Origin: an uncultured Alphaproteobacteria bacterium
GTDB lineage: Bacteria > Pseudomonadota > Alphaproteobacteria > HIMB59
DNA: 64,000 bases
Assembly: GCA_902516235.1 (NCBI GenBank)
Contig: CABXXO010000001.1
Span: 33,381 to 97,380 of the forward strand
Direction of reading: 5' to 3'
Shown: one piece after another, positions 18,829-28,580 of the stretch
Numbering within the stretch: position 1 is the first letter of the stretch
Layout of the letters: every line of letters begins with the position of its first letter
Made by a program: the position numbers and the translations under genes
The notes under the pieces: model-generated
Database searches by the model: none
Told to the model about the DNA's origin: nothing
The model's input: the letters and a program-made list of their open reading frames with translations, nothing else

Positions 18829-21828
18829 TTAAGATCTAACTCTCTCGCCATCTGGATCAACGTAATGAGAAGAAACAACCTCAACTGGAATTGAAATATC
18901 TTTTAAAGGGGATACAGCAAAAAGATTTTTTCCTATTTTATTTTTTCCATCTTTTATTATTGCTATAGAAAATGGGTTATTATATTCCACACTCCAACAA
19001 GATGAAGATACATGACCTAGTTTTGGTACAGGAGATGCTACTTTATCATTCTCAACGATATGAGAACCTTCAGGAATTTTAGTTCTTTTATCAAGTGGAA
19101 CTAATCCAACAATAGTTTGTCTGTCTTCTGATGAGAACGCTTCTTTAGATAGAGATCTTTTACCAATGAAATCTTTTTTCTTACTTACCATTCCATTTAA
19201 ACCCACGTCAAAAGGAACTGCTCTTCCATCTAACTCAGCACCAGCAACGTGACCCATTTCAATTCTAAGTGTGGACAATGCTTCTGTACCATAAGGCTCT
19301 ATATTAAAAGCTTTACCCTCATCCATAATCCTCTTCCACATATGAAGACCAAAATTAGACTCAACATTTACTTCATAAGCTAACTCTCCGGAGAAAGATA
19401 TTCGATAAATTCTAGCAAAAATACCATCAATGTTGGTGTCAACTAATCCCATAAACGGCAATCCTTCATTAGATAAATCTATATTGGGAAATAATTTTGA
19501 TAAAAGTTCTCTGGACTTTGGTCCCGCAACAGCAATACCTGACCACTGTTCAGTTGTTGATAAAACATTAACATCTAATTCAGGCCAGACGACTTGAAGA
19601 TAATATTCTAAGTGAGAGAGAACATTCGCTGCTTGTGCTGTAGTAGTCGTCATATGAAAATGATTTTCTGATAGCCTTGAAGTAGTACCATCATCAAAAA
19701 CCATACCATCTTCTCGAAGCATCACACCGTATCTAGCTTTACCTACAGGTAATTTTAACCAAGCATTTGTGTAAACTCTGTTTAAAAACTCTGGAGCATC
19801 TGGGCCTTTAATATCTATTTTTCCAAGTGTTGTAACATCACATATTCCAACATTTTTTCTAACATTTGCAGCTTCCCTATTTACAGCATCATTCATATTT
19901 TCTGACTCTTTGGGATAATATCTAGGTCTTTGCCATAATCCTGCTGCAACAAAAACAGCATTTTTTTCTTCATGCCAATTATGAATTGGAGATTTCCTAG
20001 TTGGTAAGTAATGGTTTCCAACTTCTCTACCTACAATTGCTCCAATAGTTACAGGAGTATAAGGTGGTCGAAATGTTGTATGACCAACCTCAGGGACAAT
20101 TTTCTTTTCAATGTTTGAGACATACTGAAGACCATTTAGATTACTGGTTTTACCTTGGTCTCCAGCCATTCCTAAAGTTGTATATCTTTTTACGTGTTCA
20201 ATAGATCTGAAGCCCTCTCTGATAGCTAATTCAACATCGGACACTGCAACATCATTTTGAAAGTCAATGAAACGCTTTGGTTTTTTTCCTTGTGGTAAAG
20301 GCATACACCATAATCTTTCATGTTTTTCGTATTTTGGTTCTTTTGAATTTGGTGTGTTAGTTTCAATATTATTATCTGTAAACTTATTTGATAGATCAAA
20401 TCCAACTTGAAAACCTTCGGCTAAAGATTGGTTTAGTGTAAATGATCCATTAGCTGCTCCCACTGCGCTTTCTCTTTGTCTTTTTTTGTCAGGAACAAAA
20501 GCATCTATTTCTTCATTAAATTTTAATTTATTACCGGCTTGAGATGATAAATGAACTGTTGGAGTCCAACCACCAGACATACAAATGCAATCACAATCAA
20601 TACTCTCCAAGCTAGTAAAGTTTTCTTTGTCTTTATCTAATTCACCGATGACCGCAGATTTAATTTTTAAATGACCTTTTGTGTCAGCAATACCAGAATT
20701 AAATCTAATGTTGACACCTTTTTGTTTAACTTCCTTAACCAACTCGCCGTTAGAATTATTTCTAGTGTCTAAAATTACAGGAGTGATGTCATTTTTTAAA
20801 AATTCTAGGGCAGTTGAATAAGCAGTGTCATTGTTCGTAAAAATAATTGGTTTCTTACCAACCAACGTCTCGTAAACTGTCATATATTCTTTGGCTGCAG
20901 ATGCTAACAAAATCCCTGGTCTGTCATTATTACCAAAAGAAATTGGTCTTTCTATAGAGCCCGTTGATACGATTACCTCACCTGCTCTAATATAATGTAA
21001 TCTTTGTCTTGGAGTATATTTAGATGGATTTTCTTGGTGATCGCTGACCCTTTCGATCATCACAGTCATATTATGATCATAGTATCCAAAAACCTGAGAT
21101 CTTTTTTTCAAAATTACATTGGGCAAACTTTTTAATTGAGCAACAGTATCATTAGCCCACTCTTTACCAGACATGTTTCCAATTGTGACCTCATCGGTAA
21201 GAAGCGATCCTCCAAAGTTAGCTTTATCTTCAGCAAGAATGACTCTGGCACCATTTTTTGCAGCTGCTAATGCACTGGCTAAACCAGAGGGGCCAGAACC
21301 AACAACAAGAACATCACAGTGTTCGTAATTATGTTCATATCTATCGGGATCAGGTTGTAGTGGAGCCACTCCCATTCCTGCAGCTTTTCTGATAAAAGGT
21401 TCATATATTTTCATCCAAAAACTTTTTGGCCACATAAATGTTTTGTAATAAAAACCTGCTGGGAAAAAACGATTAAGCAAATTATTCACTTCCCCTATAT
21501 CAAATTGCACTGAGGGCCAACAATTTTGACTTTTCGCTTTAAGCCCTTCAACAAGTTCAACTTCGGTTGCAATAATATTGGGTTCTGACTTATTACCTTC
21601 ATGTAATTGAACCATTGCATTTGGTTCCTCTACTCCAACTCCTAAAAAACCTCTTGGTCGATGATATTTAAAACTTCTTCCAATCAAATGGATACCATTA
21701 GATATCAATGCAGATGCTAAAGTGTCACCCTCGTATCCATGATAAGTGTGGCCATTAAAAGAAAAATTAATTTTTTTATTTTTATTTATTAAGCCAGTTG
21801 AATTTTTTGTTCTATAAGCATTACTCAT
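18829..21828 (-). CDS. mgdC: N-methylglutamate dehydrogenase / sarcosine oxidase alpha-like subunit
   Basis: 999 aa; N-terminal Fer2-like region (GDTLASALISNGIHLIGRSFKYHRPRG), FAD domain (VLVVGSGPSGLASALAAAKNGARV), C-terminal GcvT domain. Confidence 0.88.
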   Translation of the reverse strand: MSNAYRTKNSTGLINKNKKINFSFNGHTYHGYEGDTLASALISNGIHLIGRSFKYHRPRGFLGVGVEEPNAMVQLHEGNKSEPNIIATEVELVEGLKAKSQNCWPSVQFDIGEVNNLLNRFFPAGFYYKTFMWPKSFWMKIYEPFIRKAAGMGVAPLQPDPDRYEHNYEHCDVLVVGSGPSGLASALAAAKNGARVILAEDKANFGGSLLTDEVTIGNMSGKEWANDTVAQLKSLPNVILKKRSQVFGYYDHNMTVMIERVSDHQENPSKYTPRQRLHYIRAGEVIVSTGSIERPISFGNNDRPGILLASAAKEYMTVYETLVGKKPIIFTNNDTAYSTALEFLKNDITPVILDTRNNSNGELVKEVKQKGVNIRFNSGIADTKGHLKIKSAVIGELDKDKENFTSLESIDCDCICMSGGWTPTVHLSSQAGNKLKFNEEIDAFVPDKKRQRESAVGAANGSFTLNQSLAEGFQVGFDLSNKFTDNNIETNTPNSKEPKYEKHERLWCMPLPQGKKPKRFIDFQNDVAVSDVELAIREGFRSIEHVKRYTTLGMAGDQGKTSNLNGLQYVSNIEKKIVPEVGHTTFRPPYTPVTIGAIVGREVGNHYLPTRKSPIHNWHEEKNAVFVAAGLWQRPRYYPKESENMNDAVNREAANVRKNVGICDVTTLGKIDIKGPDAPEFLNRVYTNAWLKLPVGKARYGVMLREDGMVFDDGTTSRLSENHFHMTTTTAQAANVLSHLEYYLQVVWPELDVNVLSTTEQWSGIAVAGPKSRELLSKLFPNIDLSNEGLPFMGLVDTNIDGIFARIYRISFSGELAYEVNVESNFGLHMWKRIMDEGKAFNIEPYGTEALSTLRIEMGHVAGAELDGRAVPFDVGLNGMVSKKKDFIGKRSLSKEAFSSEDRQTIVGLVPLDKRTKIPEGSHIVENDKVASPVPKLGHVSSSCWSVEYNNPFSIAIIKDGKNKIGKNLFAVSPLKDISIPVEVVSSHYVDPDGERVRS

Positions 21829-22093
21829 TGAAAGCCTCGTTCATTTTACATGTATCAAAAATTTCATGAGTAGCAGTATCTCTGGAAGCCTTAAACCATT
21901 GTCTACACCCAGAAACGTGATGCCATAGTTCTGTATGTTTACCTCTAGGGTTGTCTCTAAAATATACAAAGTTGTCCCAATCTTCTGTTGAGATTTCTTC
22001 ACCTAGCATAGGACGTTTGACAGTAGCGTCTCCGCCATAAGAAAATTCATTTTGAGATCGTTTGCCACAATAAGGGCATTTTATTTCTAACAT
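21821..22093 (-). CDS. mgdB: N-methylglutamate dehydrogenase / sarcosine oxidase delta-like subunit
   Basis: 90 aa; CPYCGKRSQNEFSYGG, FRDNPRGKHTELWHHVSGCRQWFKASRDTATHEI. Confidence 0.88.
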   Translation of the reverse strand: MLEIKCPYCGKRSQNEFSYGGDATVKRPMLGEEISTEDWDNFVYFRDNPRGKHTELWHHVSGCRQWFKASRDTATHEIFDTCKMNEAFNE

Positions 22094-22096
22094 TAA

Positions 22097-23353
22097 TTAA
22101 CCGATCCAGGGCTTAGGGCCGACACCTTTTTCGTCAATAATTTTACCAGTATGAAAACGTTCTAAATTAAAGTCGGAATTTAATTCATGCACCTTGTCAT
22201 GAGCAATTGTATGAGCAAAAACCCATCCTGATGAAGGAGTTGCTTTGAACCCTCCGTAGCACCAGCCACAATTTAAATAGACACCACCTATATGCGTTTT
22301 ATCTATTATAGGAGAACCATCCATGGACATATCCATAATTCCACCCCAAGTTCTCAGCATTTTCAGTCTGCTAAAGTTTGGAAATACTGCTAATCCACCT
22401 GTGAGAACGTGTTGTATCATAGGCATATTACCTCTTTGGGCATAACTATTATATCCGTCTAGGTCGCCGCCCATAACCATTTCGCCCTTGTCAGACTGAC
22501 TACAATAAAAGTGTCCTGCTCCAAAAGTTACAACTTGATGCAGTAATGGTTTTACAGGTTCAGAGACACAAGCTTGCAGCACATGAGCTTCGATTGGTAG
22601 TCTCATATTTAACATGTCTGCGAGAAGAGTTGTGCTACCGGCAACACATAGTCCGACTTTTTTTGTTTTAATACTTCCTCTTGATGTTTGAACACCTTCA
22701 ATTTTTCCGTTATTGACATCAAAACCTGTGACTTCACAATTTTGAATAATATCAACACCCATTGAGTCCGCTTGTCTAGCGTAACCCCAAGCAACAGCAT
22801 CGTGTCTTGCTGTTCCCCCTCGAGGTTGCATTAGTCCACCATGTATTGGAAAACGACAATTTTCAGAAAAATCTGCAAATGGGATCATTTGTTTAATTTC
22901 ATCCCTTCCAAGTAGAATTGCATCTATACCATTAAGTCTCATTGAATTACCTCTTCTTGCATAAGCATTCATTTGTGCATCAGAGTGAGCTAGGTTAATA
23001 ATTCCTCTTGGTGAATACATGACATTATAATTAAGTTCTTGACTAAGTGTTTCCCATAATTTCATTCCAAATTCATAAAAATGGGCATTTGAGTCAAACA
23101 TGTAATTCGATCGAAGGATCGTTGTATTTCTTCCTACATTACCCCCACCTATCCAACCCTTCTCTAAAATAGCAACATTAGTAATGCCGTGCTCTTTTGC
23201 GAGATAGTATGCTGTTGCTAGACCGTGACCACCGCCACCTATGATAATTACATCATACTCTTTTTTAGGTTCAGGGTCTTTCCAAGCAACTTCCCAGTCT
23301 TGATGGTTAGTGAAAGCATTTTTAACTAAGCTGAAGACAGAATATTTTTGCAT
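22097..23353 (-). CDS. mgdA: N-methylglutamate dehydrogenase / sarcosine oxidase beta-like subunit
   Basis: 418 aa SoxB-like; IIIGGGGHGLATAYYLAKEHG, GWIGGGNVGRNTTILRSNY, CGWCYGGFKATPSSGW. Confidence 0.88.
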   Translation of the reverse strand: MQKYSVFSLVKNAFTNHQDWEVAWKDPEPKKEYDVIIIGGGGHGLATAYYLAKEHGITNVAILEKGWIGGGNVGRNTTILRSNYMFDSNAHFYEFGMKLWETLSQELNYNVMYSPRGIINLAHSDAQMNAYARRGNSMRLNGIDAILLGRDEIKQMIPFADFSENCRFPIHGGLMQPRGGTARHDAVAWGYARQADSMGVDIIQNCEVTGFDVNNGKIEGVQTSRGSIKTKKVGLCVAGSTTLLADMLNMRLPIEAHVLQACVSEPVKPLLHQVVTFGAGHFYCSQSDKGEMVMGGDLDGYNSYAQRGNMPMIQHVLTGGLAVFPNFSRLKMLRTWGGIMDMSMDGSPIIDKTHIGGVYLNCGWCYGGFKATPSSGWVFAHTIAHDKVHELNSDFNLERFHTGKIIDEKGVGPKPWIG

Positions 23354-23408
23354 GATTCAAATTTACCTATTCGAAAATATATAAATAAATTAATTGCTTC
23401 AATAATGA

Positions 23409-23427
23409 CGTTCCATAATATGAAACA
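23409..23427. promoter_or_regulatory. Candidate IclR-family operator (site C, degenerate) in the mgdA/tmm divergent promoter
   Basis: CGTTCCA-TAATA-TGAAACA; two mismatches in the left half relative to site B. Confidence 0.5.
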
Positions 23428-23528
23428 ATATTTTATTTATCCTTTATTCTGTTACCTTAATGACTAAAAAATGGATTGGAAATTTATTTATAATATTTAA
23501 TATATTCTCAATTCAGGGGAGAATATTT

Positions 23529-24863
23529 ATGACAAAAGTAGCTTTAATTGGTACCGGTCCATGTGGTTTATCATTTCTTAGATCTTTATATCAAGCCAAA
23601 AAAAAAGGAGAGAATATACCGGAAGTAGTAGCATTTGATAAACAGTCTGATTGGGGTGGGCTTTGGAATTACAGCTGGAGAACAGGATCTGATGAATACG
23701 GTGATCCTATTCCTAATAGTATGTACAGGTATCTATGGTCGAATGGTCCAAAGGAATGCTTAGAGTTTGCCGATTATTCTTTTGATGAGCATTTTAACAA
23801 GCCTATACCCTCCTTCCCCCCAAGAGAAGTTTTAAAAGATTATATTATTGGTAGGGCAGAAAAATCAGAATTAAAAAAAAATGTAAAGTTTAATACTACT
23901 GTCACTAGTGTTACCAGTGATGGAGATGCATTTAATGTTTCTTACAAGGATAAGGTTGAAGATAAGATTAGTAGTGAGAGATTTGATAACGTTGTTGTAG
24001 CTACAGGTCACTTTTCAGTTCCTTATATACCTGAGTATAAAGGTATGAGTTCTTTTCCTGGAAGAATTATGCACTCACATGACTTTAGGGATGCAGAAGA
24101 GTTTCGAAATAAAAATGTTGTAGTGTTAGGAAGTAGTTATTCTGCAGAGGATGTTGCCTTACAGTGCCATAAATATGGAGCTAAGTCTGTAACTATTGGT
24201 TATAGAAATAATCCTATGGGATTCCATTGGCCAGAGGGAATGAAAGAGGTTCATTATATGGATAGGATCGAGGGTAATAAGGCAATATTTAAAGATGGTA
24301 CTATTCAAGAGATGGATGCTCTAATTTTGTGTACTGGCTACCTTCATCATTTTCCTTTTTTATCTGAAGAATTAAAATTAAAAACTCATAATAGATTATA
24401 CCCTCCTAAACTTTACAAAGGTATTGCTTGGCAAGATAATCCTAATTTGTTTTATTTAGGTATGCAGGACCAGTTTCATACATTTAATATGTTTGATGCT
24501 CAAGCTTGGTATGTCAGAGACATCATCATGAATAAAATTTCCCTTCCTTCCAACGATGAAATGGAAAAGGACATTAATAACTGGGTTAGTAAAGAGGAAG
24601 CATTAGAAGATGCCCATCAGATGATAGATTTTCAAACAGATTACTGTGTTGATCTTTGTTCATCTATTGACTATCCCAGGATTGATTTTGAGTTAATTCG
24701 TAAAAATTTTTATGAATGGGAGGATCACAAAGAGGAAAATATTCTGACTTACAGAGATAAATCCTTTCCCTCACCAGTCACTGGAACAGTTGGACCGTCA
24801 CACCACACCACATGGTTAGAGGCAATGGACGACTCTATGCAAACATACTTAAAAACTAAATAA
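23529..24863 (+). CDS. tmm: Trimethylamine monooxygenase (flavin-containing monooxygenase)
   Basis: MTKVALIGTGPCGLSFLRSL FAD motif; FMO-type region GHFSVPYIPEYKG; VVVLGSSYSAEDVALQ NADPH site. The internal start at 23529 (after AGGGGAG) fits better than the ORF-track start at 23460. Confidence 0.85.
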   Translation: MTKVALIGTGPCGLSFLRSLYQAKKKGENIPEVVAFDKQSDWGGLWNYSWRTGSDEYGDPIPNSMYRYLWSNGPKECLEFADYSFDEHFNKPIPSFPPREVLKDYIIGRAEKSELKKNVKFNTTVTSVTSDGDAFNVSYKDKVEDKISSERFDNVVVATGHFSVPYIPEYKGMSSFPGRIMHSHDFRDAEEFRNKNVVVLGSSYSAEDVALQCHKYGAKSVTIGYRNNPMGFHWPEGMKEVHYMDRIEGNKAIFKDGTIQEMDALILCTGYLHHFPFLSEELKLKTHNRLYPPKLYKGIAWQDNPNLFYLGMQDQFHTFNMFDAQAWYVRDIIMNKISLPSNDEMEKDINNWVSKEEALEDAHQMIDFQTDYCVDLCSSIDYPRIDFELIRKNFYEWEDHKEENILTYRDKSFPSPVTGTVGPSHHTTWLEAMDDSMQTYLKTK

Positions 24864-24871
24864 CTAAACAA

Positions 24872-25045
24872 ATGTCCAATAAATCCCTCAATTTTATTGG
24901 ATGGATTTTGTTTATAATTTCTGCTGTCGGTTTTATCATATCTAGCATAGGTAGTTTTTGGGCTATGTTTGGAAGTCTCTTTTTTTTTGTAGCATGTTTT
25001 GTCTTTCTAATACCGTTCTTTAGAAAAGAGAAAAATAAAGATTAA
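24872..25045 (+). CDS. Small two-TM membrane protein downstream of tmm (57 aa, not in ORF track)
   Basis: Manual translation MSNKSLNFIGWILFIISAVGFIISSIGSFWAMFGSLFFFVACFVFLIPFFRKEKNKD*. Confidence 0.55.
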   Translation: MSNKSLNFIGWILFIISAVGFIISSIGSFWAMFGSLFFFVACFVFLIPFFRKEKNKD

Positions 25046-26211
25046 GGAATTTTTCTATCAATACCTTTAGGTATAAGTTTTTTTTTGTCATAAAAGGGAA
25101 GGTCTACGATTTCACAATCTGTAAAATTATCATTGGTAGACTGTACTTTAACTTTAAAATCTTTCCATTCACCTGGATAATCAAAACGAACATAACCTAC
25201 ATATTTTTGTAATGTAGGAGACCAAGTAGATGCAGATAGATATCCAATTTTTTGTTCATTAGATGCTAAATAAACTTTTGCTCTGTGTGTAATTTCTTTT
25301 TGAGAAGTTATACCAAATAGTCTCTTCCCAAATTTTCTTGATAGAAATTCTAAAGCTTTTTTTCCAATGAAATTTTCCTTGTTTAAATCTACTAGAGAGC
25401 CTAGTCCGATTTCATAAGGATTCATCGTAGAGTCAAAATCAGTATTGTTGTCTAAAATACCTGCCTCAATTCTTCTAATATCCATAGACTCAAGTCCATC
25501 AAATGTCAGACCCATTGGATATCCTATTTCACAAATAGTATCCCAAATTTTTTTAGAATTAGTTTTATTTCCTAAAGTGTAAATTTCAAAACCTAGTTCA
25601 GATGTCCACCCTGTTCTTGAGACATATACATCCTGATCAGCTATTTTAAAATATCCAGAGTGATAATATTTGAAGTCATCATTGATTTCACTATTTGTAA
25701 GTTTTGAAATAATATCTTTTGAGATTGGGCCTTGAATTTGAATAACACGGGAGTTTGGGTCTGAAATAGTAACTTCAAAGTTTTTTTGATGAGCTTTTAG
25801 CCACGTCTCAAGTGGTCCATCAGGTTGTACATACCAGAACTTATTTTGCTCCACTCTAAAAAGGACACCGTCTATAAAAATCCCGCCATTTTCATAACAG
25901 GCGATTGCATATTTGCCCCTTCCAACTTTCATATCTTTGATTTTTCTACAAAATATTTTATCTAAAAATTCTTCTGATTGTGGGCCTTCAATTTGTATAG
26001 GTTTTTCTGGAACATCATACATGACAGCTTTTCTTCTTAAATTCCAATAACTATCAGATATTTTATTACCAACAGATATAGCAAAATAACGATCAGCGTA
26101 TACTCCATAAGTATTATTCTCTTTATGATAAAAATTAAAAAAAGGTCCTTTATCAAACCTTTTATCACTAATTGGTAAAGTATTAGATTTATCTAAAAAA
26201 ACTGAGCTCAT
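25042..26211 (-). CDS. GcvT-like aminomethyltransferase (THF-dependent), in tdm operon
   Basis: 389 aa; SRTGWTSELGFEIYTLGN, GLTFDGLESMDIRRIEAGILDNNTDFDSTMNPYEIGLG. Confidence 0.8.
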   Translation of the reverse strand: MSSVFLDKSNTLPISDKRFDKGPFFNFYHKENNTYGVYADRYFAISVGNKISDSYWNLRRKAVMYDVPEKPIQIEGPQSEEFLDKIFCRKIKDMKVGRGKYAIACYENGGIFIDGVLFRVEQNKFWYVQPDGPLETWLKAHQKNFEVTISDPNSRVIQIQGPISKDIISKLTNSEINDDFKYYHSGYFKIADQDVYVSRTGWTSELGFEIYTLGNKTNSKKIWDTICEIGYPMGLTFDGLESMDIRRIEAGILDNNTDFDSTMNPYEIGLGSLVDLNKENFIGKKALEFLSRKFGKRLFGITSQKEITHRAKVYLASNEQKIGYLSASTWSPTLQKYVGYVRFDYPGEWKDFKVKVQSTNDNFTDCEIVDLPFYDKKKLIPKGIDRKIP

Positions 26212-26225
26212 TTAAACTTTAATAT

Positions 26226-28577
26226 TTAAGATTTTACTCTTGATTTTGTTGGATCATAAAATGGAAATGGAACAACCCTAGCTTTTATTCTTTTTTGATG
26301 GCCATCTAACTTTCCAATTTCAACTTCAGTGTCAAGTTCACTATATTTGATATTAATTTTACAAAGTGCAATATTCTTATTTAAAACTGGGGACTTCATA
26401 CCACTTGTAATAACTCCTATTTGTTCTCTTCCATTATTTGAAGGATGAACACAGTCACCGTGCCCACATATCTCATTACCTTCAATTTCAAGTCCAATTA
26501 ACTTTTTTTGAGGATTTGCCTTTCTTTCAATCAAGGCTTGTTTTCCAATAAAATTATCTTCTTTTGATTTAAGTGGGACAGTAAAACCAATACCCGCTTC
26601 AAAGGGATCTGTTTGATCATCAAATTCATAATTAGCAAATATTAATCCTGACTCAATCCTTACTAAATCTAATGCGTCTAACCCCATTGGAATAATTTCA
26701 AACTCTTCTCCTGCTTTCATAACTGCATCCCAAACCTCTGTAGCCTTACTTGGGTGACAAAAAATTTCATATCCTAGTTCACCTGTATATCCTGTTCGAG
26801 ATACCATCAATGGAATTCCATCTAGAGTATTTAATCTAGCTATAGAAAATCTAAACCAATCTAAATCAGTCAACGATGTTTGATGAGGGGGTGTCCATAT
26901 TATCTTTTTTAAAATTTCTCTACTTTTAGGACCTTGAACCGATACATTGTGTAAGTTATTGGTCGATGATTTAATCCATACCTTTAAGTTATGATCCTTT
27001 GCTTTTTCTCTTAACCATTCCCCGCAATACTCATCACCACAAATCCATCTAAAATTATCATTGGTCATTTTAAAAACTGTGCCGTCATCAAGCATGCCAC
27101 CGTGTTCGTAACACATAGCAGTGTAAACAACTTGCCCAACGGATAATTTTCTAATGTTTCTCGTACAAGTCATTTGTAAAAGTTCTTCGGCATCTGGGCC
27201 GCTTACTTCAAATTTACGAAGAGCAGATAAATCCATTATTATTGCTCGCTCTCTGCAAGCCTCATACTCTTTAAGAGCTCCGTGATTGTTGTAATTGGAG
27301 GCTAACCAGAAACCCTTATATTCAACAATATTTTCCGTTAGAGTTGACACTCTTGGGTAAAAACCAGTTTCTTGGGTTAATTTAGGTTCAGAGTCCGCTT
27401 TCATTCTAAATGCCATTCCTTTGCTAAAAGGTTTATTTGGCCTATAAACTCTAACAAAAATATCCGTAGGATTCCATCCATTAGCTGCATCAACATCATC
27501 TGGACAGGCGGAAGAGACACAAACTAAATTTTTCAGTGCTTTAAACATGACATAATCTCCAGGTCTAGACCAAGGCTCATCAAATATTAAAGCATTGTTT
27601 GCGTCAATGGCCGTATTGTAAAATAAATTTATAGCGTTCCATCCAAGTCTTTTTCTGACAGTAAATTTATCTAATACATTATTGAAATTATCAGAACAAT
27701 TTGGATGACCAAAATAGCCGATGTCGTCATAAAATTTTGAGGTACATGCAGTACCAAAGGTATCATGTCTACCTACAGTGTCTCTGTAGACCTCCACCAT
27801 AGGTAATTGATTTTCATCGTAGTATTTTGAATGAAGACCTGGCATGGGAAATGCACTCCCCATGAGATATCTACTATTTGTTGTGTCTATTGACAACTCT
27901 TCTCCTTTTTGGAGCTTCTCTGAGTCAAATGCCATAAAATCAGAACATTGTCTTCCATAAACATCTATTATTTGAATATAATCTCCCTCTTTCACCTCAT
28001 AGGCCATTGCTGTATATCTCTTTACAAAAATTTCCTCGACAGGGTCCATTAAGGGATCTGGCAGTAAAAATTCTCCTTCCTGACGTTTTTTATTTCTTTG
28101 GACTATTACTCTGAGTTCAGATGCTGGCATACTCTCATGTGTAATTTCACTTTGACCTGGTGCAGAAATTATACAGACACATGTATCATTTGTTTTAAAT
28201 TCTTCAATAGAACCAGCGATGGAGTTTTGAGAAAAAACTAAAATAGATTTGTTAATAGAGTCTACCTCGTATCCGAGCTTTTTAAGTTTAGTTTTTGCTG
28301 TTAGAGCTGACTCATCCCCACTTGTTAATATATTTTTTGTTAATTGACCGTTGTGTTCGTTATTAAGACCTAATGCTGATAAATTACATTCACCTTTTGA
28401 ATTAAAACAGACAACTTCTGCCTGTTGAAAACCCTCTAGGTTAATTATTTTGAATTTATCATTTGGTTCAAATTTTAATGTGAGAGAGCCTCCACCTAAT
28501 ACTAAATAATTTTCTAAGTCATTTCCTAAAGCGGGCAGTCCAGGTTCATAAGGTTGAGTTATTCTAGGGATGATCAT
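26226..28577 (-). CDS. tdm: Trimethylamine N-oxide demethylase (DUF1989 plus GcvT-like domain)
   Basis: 783 aa; DUF1989-like region with Cys residues (GRQCSDFMAFD, FGTACTSKFYDD, GHPNCSDN), then a GcvT domain (SRTGYTGELGYEIFCHPS). Downstream of the tmo genes. Confidence 0.86.
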   Translation of the reverse strand: MIIPRITQPYEPGLPALGNDLENYLVLGGGSLTLKFEPNDKFKIINLEGFQQAEVVCFNSKGECNLSALGLNNEHNGQLTKNILTSGDESALTAKTKLKKLGYEVDSINKSILVFSQNSIAGSIEEFKTNDTCVCIISAPGQSEITHESMPASELRVIVQRNKKRQEGEFLLPDPLMDPVEEIFVKRYTAMAYEVKEGDYIQIIDVYGRQCSDFMAFDSEKLQKGEELSIDTTNSRYLMGSAFPMPGLHSKYYDENQLPMVEVYRDTVGRHDTFGTACTSKFYDDIGYFGHPNCSDNFNNVLDKFTVRKRLGWNAINLFYNTAIDANNALIFDEPWSRPGDYVMFKALKNLVCVSSACPDDVDAANGWNPTDIFVRVYRPNKPFSKGMAFRMKADSEPKLTQETGFYPRVSTLTENIVEYKGFWLASNYNNHGALKEYEACRERAIIMDLSALRKFEVSGPDAEELLQMTCTRNIRKLSVGQVVYTAMCYEHGGMLDDGTVFKMTNDNFRWICGDEYCGEWLREKAKDHNLKVWIKSSTNNLHNVSVQGPKSREILKKIIWTPPHQTSLTDLDWFRFSIARLNTLDGIPLMVSRTGYTGELGYEIFCHPSKATEVWDAVMKAGEEFEIIPMGLDALDLVRIESGLIFANYEFDDQTDPFEAGIGFTVPLKSKEDNFIGKQALIERKANPQKKLIGLEIEGNEICGHGDCVHPSNNGREQIGVITSGMKSPVLNKNIALCKINIKYSELDTEVEIGKLDGHQKRIKARVVPFPFYDPTKSRVKS

Positions 28578-28580
28578 TCT

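Noticed and set aside
22609-22800. 63-aa ORF inside mgdA
   Set aside because: Alternate frame of a well-supported CDS.
23460-23528. N-terminal 23-aa extension of tmm in the ORF track
   Set aside because: The extension is hydrophobic and not part of the FMO fold; the Met at 23529 has an RBS-like AGGGGAG and is followed directly by the FAD motif.
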